A program made the translations under genes and the position numbers. This document shows positions 13,080 to 27,812 of a DNA stretch of 64,000 nt, one piece after another (positions within the stretch are counted from its first letter, which is position 1; every line of letters begins with the position of its first letter). Below the pieces are notes generated by a model. It made no database searches, was not told where the DNA came from, and saw only the letters and a program-made list of their open reading frames with translations. Location of the stretch: the NCBI GenBank assembly GCA_963383645.1, contig OY726565.1, forward strand, positions 38,983,944-39,047,943, read 5' to 3'. The DNA is from Muscardinus avellanarius (Eukaryota; Chordata; Mammalia; Rodentia; Gliridae).

Positions 13080-16000
13080 GGTCTGGAAGTAGAAGGGTTT
13101 CCAGAAACTCCAGGACCACCAAAAATAAATGAATAAATAAATAAAGTGCTTTAGTCAGGGTGTGCTGGCGCACGCTTGTAATCCCAGCATTTGGGAGGCT
13201 GAGACCGGAGGATCACCGTTTGCAGACAGCCTCAACTACTTAGTGAGGCCCTCTGCAACTTAGTGAGACCCTTTTTCAAAATAAAGAATAAAAAATAGGT
13301 CAGGGGGTGTAGCTCGGAGGTCAAATGCCTCTGGGTTCCATCCCTAGACCTGCCCCCCCCCCAAAAAAAAGTGCTTTAATGGAGTAGTAGTTCCTTTTTT
13401 CTTTTTTCTCTCACAATTCAGAATGGTTTCTTCTATATTAGCTAATCTAAATCTTAAGCACTGAAGAAAACCCAAACAAAATTTTGGATTACATTCACTT
13501 TACAATTCTTTTAGCTCTTCAGTCCATCTTTATCCTTTCCCTTTCTTGGCTCTTGAATCAAACTATTAAGTAATACCTTTTAACACGAGAAAAAGTCCTG
13601 TAAAACTAATGAAGTTAATTTTTTGCTTCATTTTCCTCCTCATAAAACTATGATACTATTCAGCTCAGTGATGACCTCACAGTTTTGGATTTGTGATGGA
13701 ATAATTGCCATGTGTTGAAGTATCATGACTTGACTACAGAGTCATGCCCATTCACAAAACTAAATAGAAATTCTGAGTTTTAATATTTAAGTAGGAGTAT
13801 AAATGCTACATTATAGAATGTTTTAAAATAGATAGGAAAAATAATGCTGGGCGTGGTGGCACACGCTTGTAATCCCTGCGCTTGGGAGGCGGAGACAGGA
13901 GGATCGTGCAGGTTTGAAGCCAGCCTTGCTGGCTTAAGAGACCCTGTTTCCAAATAAAAATATAAAATAGGTCTGGGAGTGTAGCCCGGAGGTAGAAGGG
14001 TTTCCAGGAACCCCAGTACCACCAAAAATGAAAAAAACAAAAAGATAGGAAAAATAATTGTAATTCGGCCTCCCCTCAAATTAGGTTAATGAAAACATCT
14101 TGCCTTTTTATTTCTTCCTTTTCCTTTGAGACAAGAGTCTCTTCTCACTGCATTGCCCAGGGCTGGCTTTGAACTCCTGGTCTCGAAAGACTACTCAAGC
14201 CTCTAAGTAGCTAAAACTACAGGCATAGCCACCATGACAGATAGCATCTTTATTCTAATAAGCTGCACTGTATGATTTTAATGAAGGTCTTATACCCACA
14301 ATGATCATGAAATGAGTATTTCTAAGAATACACAGTGAGCAAGAGCTCAAGATGATGGTCAGCTATTTGGGAGGCTAAAAGTTCTACTTACAGGATGTTT
14401 CATAACATTCCTTTATTATCAGCATGTTCCCAACTCAAGGACCTTTTTCCTATACTCTCCTCTCACCTATTTTTAGTCAGAAAAAGAACTCTTTTATTTT
14501 TAATATTAAGAAATGGTTGCTGCGTTTCCCAGGCTGCCTCAAACTCTTGAGTTTCAGTAATCCTCCTGGCCCTATCCTCCTGAATAGCTGATGACAGGTG
14601 TGTACTAAAGTGGCTGGCTTAGGAGAAAGAGTGCCAAACTCTATACCCGGAGCATCAGAATCCTGCTTCCTTCTTTCCAGGTGTCTAACAGAGCTGTGAC
14701 TAAAATGACCTTTCATCAACAGGTTTATCATCTTATAACTGAGACAAATTAGTTTAAAAATTTTTTTAAAGCTAGAGATTATATAAAATGGTATTTTAAA
14801 ATTGTTACTAAAAAAGAACAATTTTCAGGTTAACTACATCTTATGTGGATTCCTGAAATAAAAATGCACTGTAAATAAAAAACACTCCGTAATAAAAATG
14901 TATCCGTAACACATACTTGTCGCTCCAGATCCTGAATTTTTTTGGCATCAACTGCTCTGTCTTTTGAACGTAATTTCTGTTGAGAAGGTAGATTCCCAGA
15001 TTCAACTTTCAGTTTCTCAATCTGTCAAAGAAAGAACATGTTAAAAAGAATATGTAAAATATAACAGGGAAGCTGGGCGTGGTAGCGCACACTCTTGGGA
15101 GGCTGAGATCAGAGGATCGCGATTCACAGACAGCCTCAGCTACTTAGTGAGGCCATTCACAACTCAGACTGTTTCAACAATAAAAACAAACAAAAAAGAC
15201 TAAAAAATAGGGCTGAGGGTGTAGCTCGGAGGTAAAATACCCCTGGGTTCCGTCCCCAGTACTGCTAAAGAAAAAAAAAAAAGAATTACAGGGAAGACGA
15301 GGGGTAAGCACAATGTTAGTTTGTTTGTTGGTTGATTAATTCCTGAGCGCACACGAAGTTCCTCCCCAGTTCCAGGCACTTCCCACAGTGCTACTGGGGA
15401 CGAGGCAGGCAAGCAAGGTAAACTAGCTCTCTGCTCTTGTAGTGTGCATGCTTTAGGGGAGGGAGATGCTTGACATGCTAATACATGGAGTAAGTTAACT
15501 AGTAAATAAAATTACTGTACTGACAGTGCTGTGAAGAAAAGAGAACAGACTGAAAGAAGTGGAACGAAGAGCCACTGGTAGCTACATCACGAAAGTCAGG
15601 AGAGGTCTTTCTGGGGAGTAGAAATTTGTGCAGAGACTTGAACCAGGAGTGGCCAGGGCAAGAATTAGGGCAGAATCAAGAATCAAGAGAAGAATCAAGA
15701 ACCAAGAATCAGGCCAAGGCAGCAAGTGGATCCAGAAACAGAACAACCCTGGTGTGGCCAGAGGAGAGTGACTTGGGCAAGTATGGTGCCAGAGGAGGCT
15801 CAAGAGGAAGGCTGAGTTCAGATGACATGGGACCCGAGAGGCTGTGATGAGATGCTTGCATTCCTTCTCAGTCCAATCTAAAACAGACTATTCCTAAACC
15901 CAAACCGGATATTTTAAGAGACAGACTTCAGATTACTGGTGCAATGACACAGATTATGTAGAACTGAGGACAACAGGGTTCATCTATAGAAATACATTCT

Positions 16001-19000
16001 GAAATGATTACCTCAAGTTTCAGCTTCTCGATTTCTTCATTTGCTTCTTTAAGCCGAACTGCATCTTTATCCAGAAGTTCCTGATTTTCAGCATACCATT
16101 GTAACCTTTTTTGCAGACGACTAATTTCTTGTTTATGAGTTTCTTCTAAAATTTTTATTTCATATAATTTTTCCCCTATAAAAAATAACTCAATAACTTA
16201 GTTTGCAGTTTTTCAAAAATACAGAAATAAATGAAATCACAAGATTTTAAATGAAATGCCTACCTAATAAATTATGACAAAATAAGAGGCATAAGATAAG
16301 TATCTAGCTTACTCTATTATTAATAGGAGACACTGAAGCCAATGGTACTGTAACAATCCTTACTTTGGACACAAAAGCTCCTCAAGCCTTTCTAGCTGTT
16401 CTGCCATCCTAAGCACCCATCACAGGTGCACTCAACAACGTGTCCAAGGGACACACTTGAGCTGCCTCCCTCCACCGTGTCACTTTCCAATCTCACTATC
16501 CATCAAACCAGATCAAATCTCACACTTGCTTGAAACTCTTATTTAGCACCCCAACTCCTCTCATATTTATTTGTAATTGTTTTCTTATTTTAAATTTCTT
16601 TGCAGTCTTAATTTACTCTTGGTAGAGACTACAACACTGTCTATAAAAATAGTACAGTGTTATATATTCATTTGGCAAATACTTAAGGGAATATGATGTT
16701 TCAGATCCAGGTACAAAATGATAGACCTTAACCTCAGGAAGTTCACAAGTGTAGCTAGAGTGACAAACACATAAACGACTAAACATAAAATGTCATGAAT
16801 TCAAAATAACCCTTAAGTTTCTTTGATCCTGCAATCACTCCTCTTAAAAACAAATCTAACACACACATCTTTTAATAATTAATTAAAAATTTCTAAGATT
16901 ACCATATACTTCAGGAAATAGCATTTTTTTTGTGTGTGTGGAACTGTGGATTGAACCAAGGGAAAGTCTACCTTTGAGCTACACCCTCAACCCTATTTTT
17001 AATTCTTTATTTTGAAATAGGGTGTAAGTTGTGGAGGATGTCACTAAGTAGCTGAGGCTGACCACGAACCTGCAATCCTCCTGTGTCAGCCTCCCAAGTA
17101 CTGGCATTACAAGTATCCACCACCACACCTAGCTAGGAATAGCATTTTCATTATACCATTTAATTTATAATACTTAAACTCAAGATTAGAACAGCTATCA
17201 ATAGAAATATAAATTGTTTTAGCTCAGGATTATACCAGTGGCATATGCAATCTGATCTTTGGCTTGGTCCCTCTCTTTCTTCATTTTTTCCAAGTCTACT
17301 TCAAGAGCTTGTTTGTCTTGCTTCAATCTTTTGATGTCTTCCAGTAAAGTGTTTTTTTCTTTCTTGATATTCAAATAAATAAAAAAGCAAGTTACTTTCA
17401 AACAAAATAGATTGTAGTATAGTCTCGCCTTCATTCAATCCATCAAAAATATCGCTGTGAAATATTTTCCTAAATTTAAGGTGTGATTTTATTCTTATCA
17501 CTGACTTCATCACCAATCTATGAGTAGCTCCCCAAAGCCTTTTAGAATTGGTGCGAATCAACTCAGCACAGCATTAAAGACTCTCTAATCTAGTTCTAAT
17601 TTCTGTTTACTAACCTCATTGGTGCTCACTAGTTTTCTTGCCTGGATTGCTGCAATAACCTCCTACCTGGCCTGCTTCTGCAACCCTCAGCCATTAGTCT
17701 ATTTTCCTCACAGTAGCCAGAAGAGTTATTTCTAAGAGTCAGTTAATATCACTCCTCTGTCTGAAACTCTCTGGTTGGCTCTTCTCAAGGTTAACCTAAA
17801 GTCCTTGCCATAACCTCCAATTGATACTAGTCCAGCCCTGACCGTGACTCACCATCACTCCTCTAAACCTCCCTCTATCCTGCTTTAGCCACAGAGACCT
17901 CCTTGCTATTCCATGAACCCCCAGCACACCCCTAACTCAAGGGCCTTCTCTGTCTGCTCCACCCTGTCCCCAAATAGCCAGGCAGCTTGCTCCTTCATCT
18001 TATCAAGATTCCTGCTTGAATGAAGCCCAGGAAGGCTTTCCCTGACATCCTCTCCAAAACAGCATGCCTTATCCCAGGTATGGTGTTTTCTTTTCTTTTC
18101 TTTTCTTTTCACAGCATTGATCATCACCTGACATTTTATCTATTTACCTAAGAGCAGAATTTTATTGTGCTAACCCTTTTATCATAAATGCACAAAAAAC
18201 ACATGGGATCTAAAAATAACAGCAAAATGAATTCTCAATGTGCCCCACATTCACACTATTCTCAATATTTAGTGTCATACCTCATTCTTCTGCTTGACAA
18301 AAATCACATGCATCCTTCAAAATTTAACTCAAATTCAGCTAAGCTATTTATAATACCCTCTTCTGTACTCCTGCTGTACTTCTGGTGTAGCATTTACTTT
18401 TTGTTTCATATAACACTGACTTGTGTACACACCCCTTCTTGTTTTCAGGCTAAACCTCTATGGAGACCATGGCTGTGGTTTCTTGCTATCTGTTTACTTT
18501 ATGGTACTAACCACATGGCATGTCCTCAAAAAATGCACACTCAACTGAATTCACAAATGCTGAAGAAACCCTTGGATTCACAGCAAAGTAACAAATTAAC
18601 TTGGACTTGGTAGCAAAATAATAAATCCTATATTAAATTACCCAACAATTTAAAATTAAGTCTTAAGAAGAAAATAAGTGTTTTCCTAAAGCACTGTATA
18701 ATCTTGTTTTTTAGCAACATAGAATTTAACTGCATTTTTTTTGTTGTTTAATCTATGATGGCTTTTCAGGAGCATGGATCTTCAAGTTTTTGAACACTAT
18801 ATTTTTCTGCAAATATCTTTTTCTTAATTAGTTCAATCAATTCAGAAATGCTTGTTAGCAGTGCCTACTTTACAGAATTATAGAATCCAAAGTGCCTTTA
18901 AACATTGAGTTCAATCATGCAATCAATGCTTAAGTGGATGTTCACTTTAGGCTTGCATATGCTCAGGGACAGACTGCCCACCTTCAAAGAAAGTCAGTAT

Positions 19001-20791
19001 GACCCATGCCAATCCCGTGAATCGCAGGGCTTTTGCTTAGCAAATAGTACCTTCCTTGCCTTGCAAGTCATTGTGCAGACTCTGAGAGAGATCTCTGCCT
19101 GCCTCTCTGACTTAATCTTCTACCACTCATCTTGTTTTGTGCTTCTCTTTTTTTTATTTTGTAGACTGAATCCAGGGGCATTCTACCTCTGAGCTATATC
19201 CTCAGCCCTATTTTTTTCTTTATTTTGAAATAAGGCACTATATTGTTGAGGGCATCTCTAAATTTCTGAGGCTGGTGGCAAACCTGTGATCCTCCTGTCT
19301 CGGCCTACCAAATACTGAGACTGCAGGTGTATGCCATTGCACCTGATATATAATTTCCCATTCACTTCTTCCTCCTGGAAGTACATTCCTAACTTGGCTT
19401 CTGCATTTCCTCTTACCCCTGGCTAAAGACTCCATCTTCACACTGTTGGCTGCTGCTTTTTTTAAACTCTCAAGTCTTTTTCAGAGAGCTTCCTTGTCTA
19501 TATTATTAAATACTGTCTTTTAATTTTCTTTAAAGTACTTACTTCTACTGTAGCTGTTTACTTATTGACTATCTTCCCCATTAGAAAATAAGTTCTCATG
19601 AGCAAGGTCTGTGTTTATCTTGTTTACTTACAGCATTTACAATGGCTAGAGAGTGCCTGGCACATGGCAGATACTCAAAAAAGACTGAGTGAATCTTTAG
19701 TATTCTAACCCTGGGAGGCTAAAAGGAAAGAGCTCAAGATCTTAGCTTTTATTGTATTTCCATCCATATGTTATGAAAAATCAAGTGTCATTTAAGAATA
19801 CACTAATTAACTGAATGTACACGCCTAAAATCCCAGTACCTGGGAAGTTGAAATACAAGGATCTCAAGTTTAAAGTTAACTTCAGCAACTCTTTACTTTC
19901 AAAATTAAAAATAAATACATATAAAGGAGTGGGGGGCATAGCTCAATGGTAGAGTGCCCCTGGGTTCAACCCCCAGTACTATGAATTATTACTAACTTTC
20001 GTAAATTTTTAAAATTCCTTTTAGATTTTCTGTCTGGTAACTTCACCATGAAGTAGGCCTACATGTGGATTTTTACTTATTTATCTAAGTAAAATGTACT
20101 CATTGTGCATCCTGAATTTGAGAATTCATGTCTTCTATCAGTTTTATAAATTTCTCAGTCACTACATTATAAATATTCAGATACATATTAGAGCATCTCA
20201 TAGTTTTTAACATTCCTATTTTTCATTTATCTACTTGTTTCATTCTAGATTCCTTAGGTCTATCTTTTATTATTATTTTTCTTATCTATGACCATCATAA
20301 TTCTTCTTAGGTTTTAATTTTCAGGATTAGATTTCATTTCCAGAGTTCTGTTAATTCTCTGAATTTGCCTAGACTGCTTTGTCCTTTTCTCATTTATTTT
20401 GTATATTAAATCACTTTAAATGTAATATATTATATAGGTCCTATTAAAGAATTCTACTGGGAGCCTAATGCTGCTGTAAGTCTTCTCACACCTCCGAATA
20501 GTGGATTATTTCTCTGCATTTTGTAATTTTTCACTGGGAGCACATAACATCAAGTTTGTGTTTATATTTTTTCTGTACTGGGGATTGAACCCAAGGGCAT
20601 TCTACTTCCAAGCCACACCCCCAGCCCTATTTTTTTTATTATTTTATATTTGAAACAAGGTCTTACTAACTTGCAGAGGGCTTTCAAACCCAGATTCTCC
20701 TATTTTAGCCTCCCATGTACTGGGATTACAAGTGTGGGCCACCATGCCTGGCCCAGGTTTCTACTTGTTGGGATATTGTGTGAGTTGGGTT

Positions 20792-20852
<61 letters not shown>

Positions 20853-23800
20853 GGTGGTACTGGGGTTCCTGTAAACCCTTCTGCCTCCGGGCTACACTCC
20901 CAGACACCTACTTTTTAAAAATATTTTTATTTGGAAACAGGGCCTCTTAAGCCAGCGAGGCTGGCTTCAAATCTACGTAATCGCGATCCTCCTGTCTCCG
21001 CTTCCCAAGTGCGGGAATTACAAGCATGCGCCACCACGCCTGGCACAAGGGTGTATAATTCTAAGAATTGTCTTGTATTTGATTCTTTTAGATATACCAG
21101 AGGACCACTGAGTTGGGACCACTCTGTTATTTTGTTAACAGTGCCAATTCAAATACTTAAAACCAAAGGAAGGCAGAAGAGGTAGCATTTACACTGAACA
21201 AGAATGCACACTAGAGATCAAGGCGAAATTAAAAACTTTGACATCTCAGCCTCTAAGGAAGATGGGTGTATTTTTCCCCCTTCTCCACTAATATACTGAA
21301 AGATGCGGTCATTTGTAGGTGTCCTGACTATACTCTGAAAGTTAGTTGCTAGTATCAAGATGAAATTGTTCTTGTCAGACTCAGACAAAATTACAGTCAT
21401 GAAATAGTGAATGTGGAAAGCTCATGTCTGCCTGTCTGAGCTAAGTACACTGCAAGGGCTTTCTAAAAAGCTCCATAAAAATACCTTCACCTTCTTTGTG
21501 TACTCATGCCTTTGAAAACCTTATACAAAGTCACATGTTTTGGAACCAAAGCTTATCTTTGATATTAAGACTGTAGCAATTCAGATAACACTCTCTTCAC
21601 AGAACATCTGCCCAGCAACAGCATCTCCACAAATGAGTTGACCCTAACTTCTGCCTTGAGTCTCCAAGACCAATTAATTTGTATCTAATGTAACCTGATT
21701 TCTCTGTTTTTTAATTTAAAATCTTCTCCTGGGTTCAACCCATGGTATCTCAATCAATCAATAAAAATTTCCCTTTGCCTCAACCTCTTTGAATATGCAC
21801 AATTTACCACAGCAAATGTATTTCCATTATGTTGCTCTGCAAATCTCAAATACACTTGCTGTTAAAGCTCAGGCTTTGTGGTTATTGAACGGGTGGCCTG
21901 AAGGACAGAGGATACTGCTAGGTTTTCATCCCTCTTTATTTCTTGGCCTCTCGACATTTCCTTTTTTTATTGGTGCATTATAGTCTCATATCATAACGTA
22001 GTTCATCGTGATAGTGACGTGCATGTGCACGGCACTTGGTGGGTTTGTGCCCAGGTCCCTCCCTCCCTTTCCCATACATGATGCTGAGATTGGGGCTGGT
22101 CTTCTCACATATGTACACAGTGACAATGGAAATGCCTCCTTTGTTAATTCTCCCTTCCCTCACCACAACCCTCAACTCGACCACCTTCCTTGTTCCACTG
22201 GAGTTTTCTCCTCTAACACCCCTCTCATATCCCAATTACTATCTAGCTTCTGCATGAGAAAAAACATATGGCCTTTCAACTGTCTGTGACTAGCTAGTTT
22301 CATTTAATATAATGTTCTCCTTTATTGCTGAGTAGAATTCCATTGTGTGGATATTCCGTAATTTTGTAATTCACTCATCAATTGACAGACACCTGAGCTG
22401 GTTCCATAATTTGGCTATTATGAACTGTGCTGCTATAAACATGGATATGCATGTATTACTATAATATTCTGATTTCAGTTCCTTTGGAAAGATACCAAGA
22501 TACCTAGAAGTAGTATAGCTGGATCATTCGGATCATTTCTGGCATTTCCTTTCTATTGAGAGTCTAGTTATCCATTTACAAGATGTTTATTATATTTTAT
22601 CCAGTATTTTTTCTTTGGTGTTTTAGTGGGAAGTTTTGACATTTTCTATTTGTCATAAAAATATGTTCAAAACAAAGCCGGGCATGGTGGCGCAGGCTTG
22701 TAATCCCAGTACTAGGGAGGCTGAGACTGGAGGATTGTGGTTTGTGGACAGCTTCAACTACTTAGGCCCTTTGCAACATAGTGAGGCCCTGTTTAAAAAA
22801 ATAAAAACCCACAAAGAATAAAAAATAAGACGAGGTGGAGCTCAGAGGTAGAATGCCTCTGGGTTCCATCCCTAGACCCACAAAAAAAGAAAAAATGTTC
22901 AAAACAGAACTGTGAAAAAAGTTTACTGATAACAGTTTGTAAATGAAGCTAACACTATTATGCTTGAAACCTCAGTATGTTCTCCTGAACCTTCATAAAA
23001 TATGGCAAAATTAATTTGTTTTAATTTGCTAATTTATTTTTTAGAGTACTGAGAATTGAACTCAGGGACATTGTGCTTCCGAGTGATACCCCTAGCCCCA
23101 CTTTTTAATTCTTTTATTTGAAGCAGGTCTAAATTGTGGAGGGCCTCACTAGGTAGCTGAGGCTGGCCGTGAACCTGCAGTCCTCCTGTCTTAGCCTTCC
23201 AAATACTAGGATTACAAGTGTGTGCCACCACACCCATCTTAATTTGCTAATTTTTGAGGCCCACTGATAAAGGGAGAAATGTAACCAATCATTTTTCTTT
23301 CATTCTTTTCACTACTTTGCCTACCTATGCATCTTCCTATACATACATACACACATGCATCTGAAGAAAATTCCTTCATGGACTCTTTCATGGAAGCTGC
23401 ATTTTATATACTACAAAAATATGCTAAACACCAGCTAGTAAACTATAGTTATGTTCAGATTTCTATGTAACCTAACAGCACAGTAAACTCCTTATTAAGG
23501 AGTATAGTTTTTTTTGGTGGTACTGGGAATAGAACCCAGGGGCCTTCTACCTCCAGGCTACACTCCCAGACCTATTTTATATATTTTTTAAATTTGGAAA
23601 CAAGGTCTCTTAAGCCAGAGGAGGCTAGCTTCGAACCTGCACGATCCTCCTGTCTCAGCCTCCCAAGCGCAGGGATTACAAGCGTGCGCCACCATGCCTG
23701 GCTAAAAACTGGTATAGTTTTAAAATAATCAGATTAAAATTTAAATAATTTAAATTATTTTAAATAATTTAAAATAATTAGAAGTTTTCTAATTTACATA

Positions 23801-26800
23801 AGCATTTGAATAGAGTGTACGACTTTTTAGCTTAGTACTATGGCTCTTAATGAGAAGGGTAGGGAGAAGTAATTCCACATAGGATGCTTGAAACGTGGCA
23901 GAGTGGTTTTGATTGTTACAATGACTGATGGGTGCTATTAGCATGTAGTTCCTGGAGACAAGAATACAAAAATCATGAAATGTATGGGATATTTCTGCTA
24001 AATATACAATTAATTTGTCCCAAATTCCCAAACTTCTCCCATTGATAAATACTGCTTTAAAAAACTTCAGGCCATGTTCTTTATAATATAATTTAATAAA
24101 AATAAAGAAAAAATTTATGAAGAAGCATTGTAGTTCACCTTTATGTAAAGTATCTGGCACATAAATATCTGTAAGATACAACCTCTGCTCTCTAGAAGTG
24201 TACTGTCCACTTTGGAAGATAGGCAAAAAGCCAAATAATTTTTAAAATGAATGAGAATGATTATCTCCAAATTATTTTCCTATTTTAGCTGTATACTATA
24301 TGCTTTTTTTTTGTGGTACTGATGCAGGGTCTCACTGAATTGCAGAGGGCCTCACTAAGTAACTGAGACTGTCTTCAAACCAAGATCCTCCTGTCTCAAC
24401 CTCCCAAGTACTGGGATTACAAGTGTGTGTTAACACACCTGGCTTACTATGTGCTTTCTAATGAAGAATTTATTTGAAATAAGGTACACATGTCCTAAAA
24501 AAGTTATACCTATGATATGGCGCCATATAATAAGTATTTGATGGAAATTTCAAATATAAAGAGAATGTCGTCTAAGCCAGTATTATATAAGGTCACATGC
24601 ATACAAAATGCTAATGTTAGGTATTTCTTCTTTCTGTCTATGTGTAGTTTTGGGAAATGGACCCAGGGGCATTCTACCTCTGAATTATACCCTGGCCAGC
24701 CCTACTTTTTATTTTTTATTTTTATTTTTTTTTATGGTGGTACTGGGGTTCCTGGAAGCCCTTCTAACTCCGGGCTACACTCCCACGGGCTACACTCCCA
24801 GACCTATTTTTAAATTTTATATGTGGAAACAGGTCTCTTAAGCCAGCACGGCTGGTTCCGAACCAGCGCGATCCTTCTGTCTCCGCCTCCCAAGCGCGGG
24901 GATTACAAGCGTGCGCCACCACGCCCGACTTATTCTTTATTTTTAAAAAAGGTCTCAGTAAGTTACGAAAGGCCTAAATTAGTAGCTGAGGTTGGTCTTG
25001 AACCTGAAATCCTCCTGTCTTAGCCTCCCAAGTACTGGGATTACATCTGTGAGCCACTATCTTCCACCACAACCAGCTTGTGTTTGAAAGAAGGTTTCAC
25101 TACATTGTTGAGAAACTCGCTATCTTGCACAGACTGGTTTTGAGCCTGTAATTTTCCTGTTTCTGCCTCCCAAATACTGGGATTATAGGTGTGTGCCTGT
25201 GTGCTTGTCATTTAAATAGTTCTTTTTTTTTTTTTTTTGTGGTGCTAGGTATTGCACCCAGGCCTCATGCATAGTAGACAAATGCTCTAACACTGTGCCA
25301 CACCCCCAGCCCTTAATTTTTAAATGGTATAAAATTTAAAAATAAATTTTATTCATATGTGTATTATATATACAGATTTTTTACATATATATATATTTTT
25401 ATATAACCTTAACTGTCACTGATAGTTAAAATCATTATGCAACTCACCTGTGCCACTCGTAGTTCTGCTAACAGATCTGTAAAACTCTGGTTTCTGGTGG
25501 GCTCTGATTCTTCAACTACTTGAGACAGGAAATGACTATTGTGCATCTGTTCTCTGATTTGTTTTGAAAATAAAAAGATTATTTCTTTTTATTGCAAAAT
25601 ACAATATTCTAAAAAAAACTAATGAACAATGAAACTATATCAATCAGTGAAGATAATTTTTTAATTGAGACAAATACTAGCTACTAAAGTATACTTTAAA
25701 GTAAATGTTTATATTTAAGAGAATTGAAATCCTAAGATTAATGATTTATTTGTAATATAAAAATATTTCCTCTAAATTCTCACAGAAAAAACTATTAACA
25801 CTGTGGAAAAAATGTGCTGTCATATTTCCTGTGGGTTAAGATACTCCTTGTCCCACTGTTCTAGGCCTCTTTCTGAGAAACATAAATTGCTGATTTTAAA
25901 TGGAAACCTAACAGAACCAGACACTACAATTTGGACTTTGGACTCAATTTCTTCTGCTTTTCCAGAGACATTATACAGAGTTTAGGATTCTATGTAAGAC
26001 CACCTAGCCCTGAGGTACTAAAGAAACCATATTTCAACATGAACATTCATTTAGAGCTTCAGTTTGTGATCTTGGAATCGTTTTTTACAAGCCAGTTAGT
26101 ATAACATATAGTATTTTTAGATGCATTATGGAGGCATTTGGAACAAAAGCAGATGCGAGTCCTTTCATACATCAGATCTGTACAGATCATCGTTCTTGGC
26201 CTTGGGTTATACCTCCCAGAAGAAAGAAGCAATTAAAAAATTTTTGCGGAGAGGTAAATTGAATGCAGAAATGTCCTCTGCTTGCCAGCCTGCATAGCTG
26301 CTACCTTTGTCTGCTAAAGGAAGTGCCTTTATCTACTTCACTTGAAAGATCAGAATAAGCTAATGGCAGCCATGCCCTAGGTTATCTCATCAAAAATAAA
26401 TAAACAGACAGGCGTGGTGGCGCATGCTTGTAATCCCAGTGCTTGGGAGGCTGAGACAGGAGGATCGTACAGGTTCGAAGCCAGCCTCAGCTACTTAGTG
26501 AAGCTCTTAGCAACTTAGTGTAGTTTTGGGACCCTGTTTCCAAATAAAGTATAAAATAGGTCTGGGAGTATAGCCCGGAGGTAGAAAAGCTCCTGGGTTC
26601 TACCCTCAGTACCACCAAAAAACAAAAAGATTAAAAAAAAATAAAGAAGAAAAAAGAAGAAGCCCATGAATAAATATGGTAACATTCATGGCATTCAAGG
26701 CCAAAGAACTAATGACAGTTCTATCAAGTGATTAGGTGTTTGTGTATAACAATACACAAACAGTATTCATTTCCTGAAAGAAGATAGCACCTTAGGCTGC

Positions 26801-27736
26801 CCATGTTTGTGGTTTCAGCTTTTTTACTTAATATGTGAAACCTAGAGCTGGGCATGGTAACACAGGCCTGTAAGGCCAGTGACAAGAAGGGATGCTGAGA
26901 CAAGAAGATCATAGGTTTGTGGCCAGCCTCAGCTACTTAGTGAGGCCCCTCCACAACTTAGTGAGACTCTTTCAAAATAAAGAATAAAAAATAGGACTGG
27001 GATATAGTTCGGAGGTACAGTGACCCTGGGTTCCATCTCTGGACAGACACACACGCGCGCACGCTGCTAGTGGTAACATCCCCCCCTGGGTTCCATCTCT
27101 GGACACACACACGCGCGCTGGTAGTGGCAACATCCCCCAAACCTTATAATGTGAAGTATGAGTAAGCAAGTCAGGTGCTCCATTACCCTCTGTGGTGAGT
27201 TCTGGATGTTATCAACTCATACAGGTGTTTCCCTCTGGAAAAATGCCCTTGGCCAAACAGTAGTCTGTAGCCTAGAGGGTATCCCCAACACCCTCCTCAG
27301 AGTACACCCCAGCCAGTGAATGAGGATGCCCCCTTGCTTCTCTGTGGTGCACTATTTTCCAGAGCCTCCAGAGAGGGCAGAAGGAATCCAGGCTCCAACT
27401 GTGACCACACTTATTCACTTATTCACTTTCCTGCTCCTTCTCCTCTTGCTTCCTTGAAAGTTATCTACAGCACATAACCTCCACAACGATCCTCATCTCA
27501 GCCTCTGCTTCTACAGAAACTGACCTAAAACTGAAGTAATAGTGTAGGATTTTTTATTTTGAGTGTTACTAATCACATGGGTTTTAGAAAATGGTTAAAC
27601 ATCTCAGGCTTAATGACTGATCAAAGGGAATACTCTATATTCATTTTCTTCTTCTTTTTTTTTTTTTTGCGGGTCTGGGGATGGACCCAGGGGCATTCTA
27701 CCTCCAAGCTACACCCCCTGCTCTATTTTTATTCTC

Positions 27737-27812
<76 letters not shown>

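Noticed and set aside
12862..13173. Frames with Cys-Val or Thr-His runs
   Set aside because: Translation of a CA microsatellite inside a SINE.
18188..18613. 141-aa plus-strand open frame
   Set aside because: Inside an L2 relic, in the untranslated part of that element.
23789..24226. 145-aa minus-strand open frame
   Set aside because: AT-rich intron, no recognised domain or exon borders.
25224..25316. tRNA-like sequence
   Set aside because: An ID SINE derived from a tRNA; no intact cloverleaf, and it has an A-tail.
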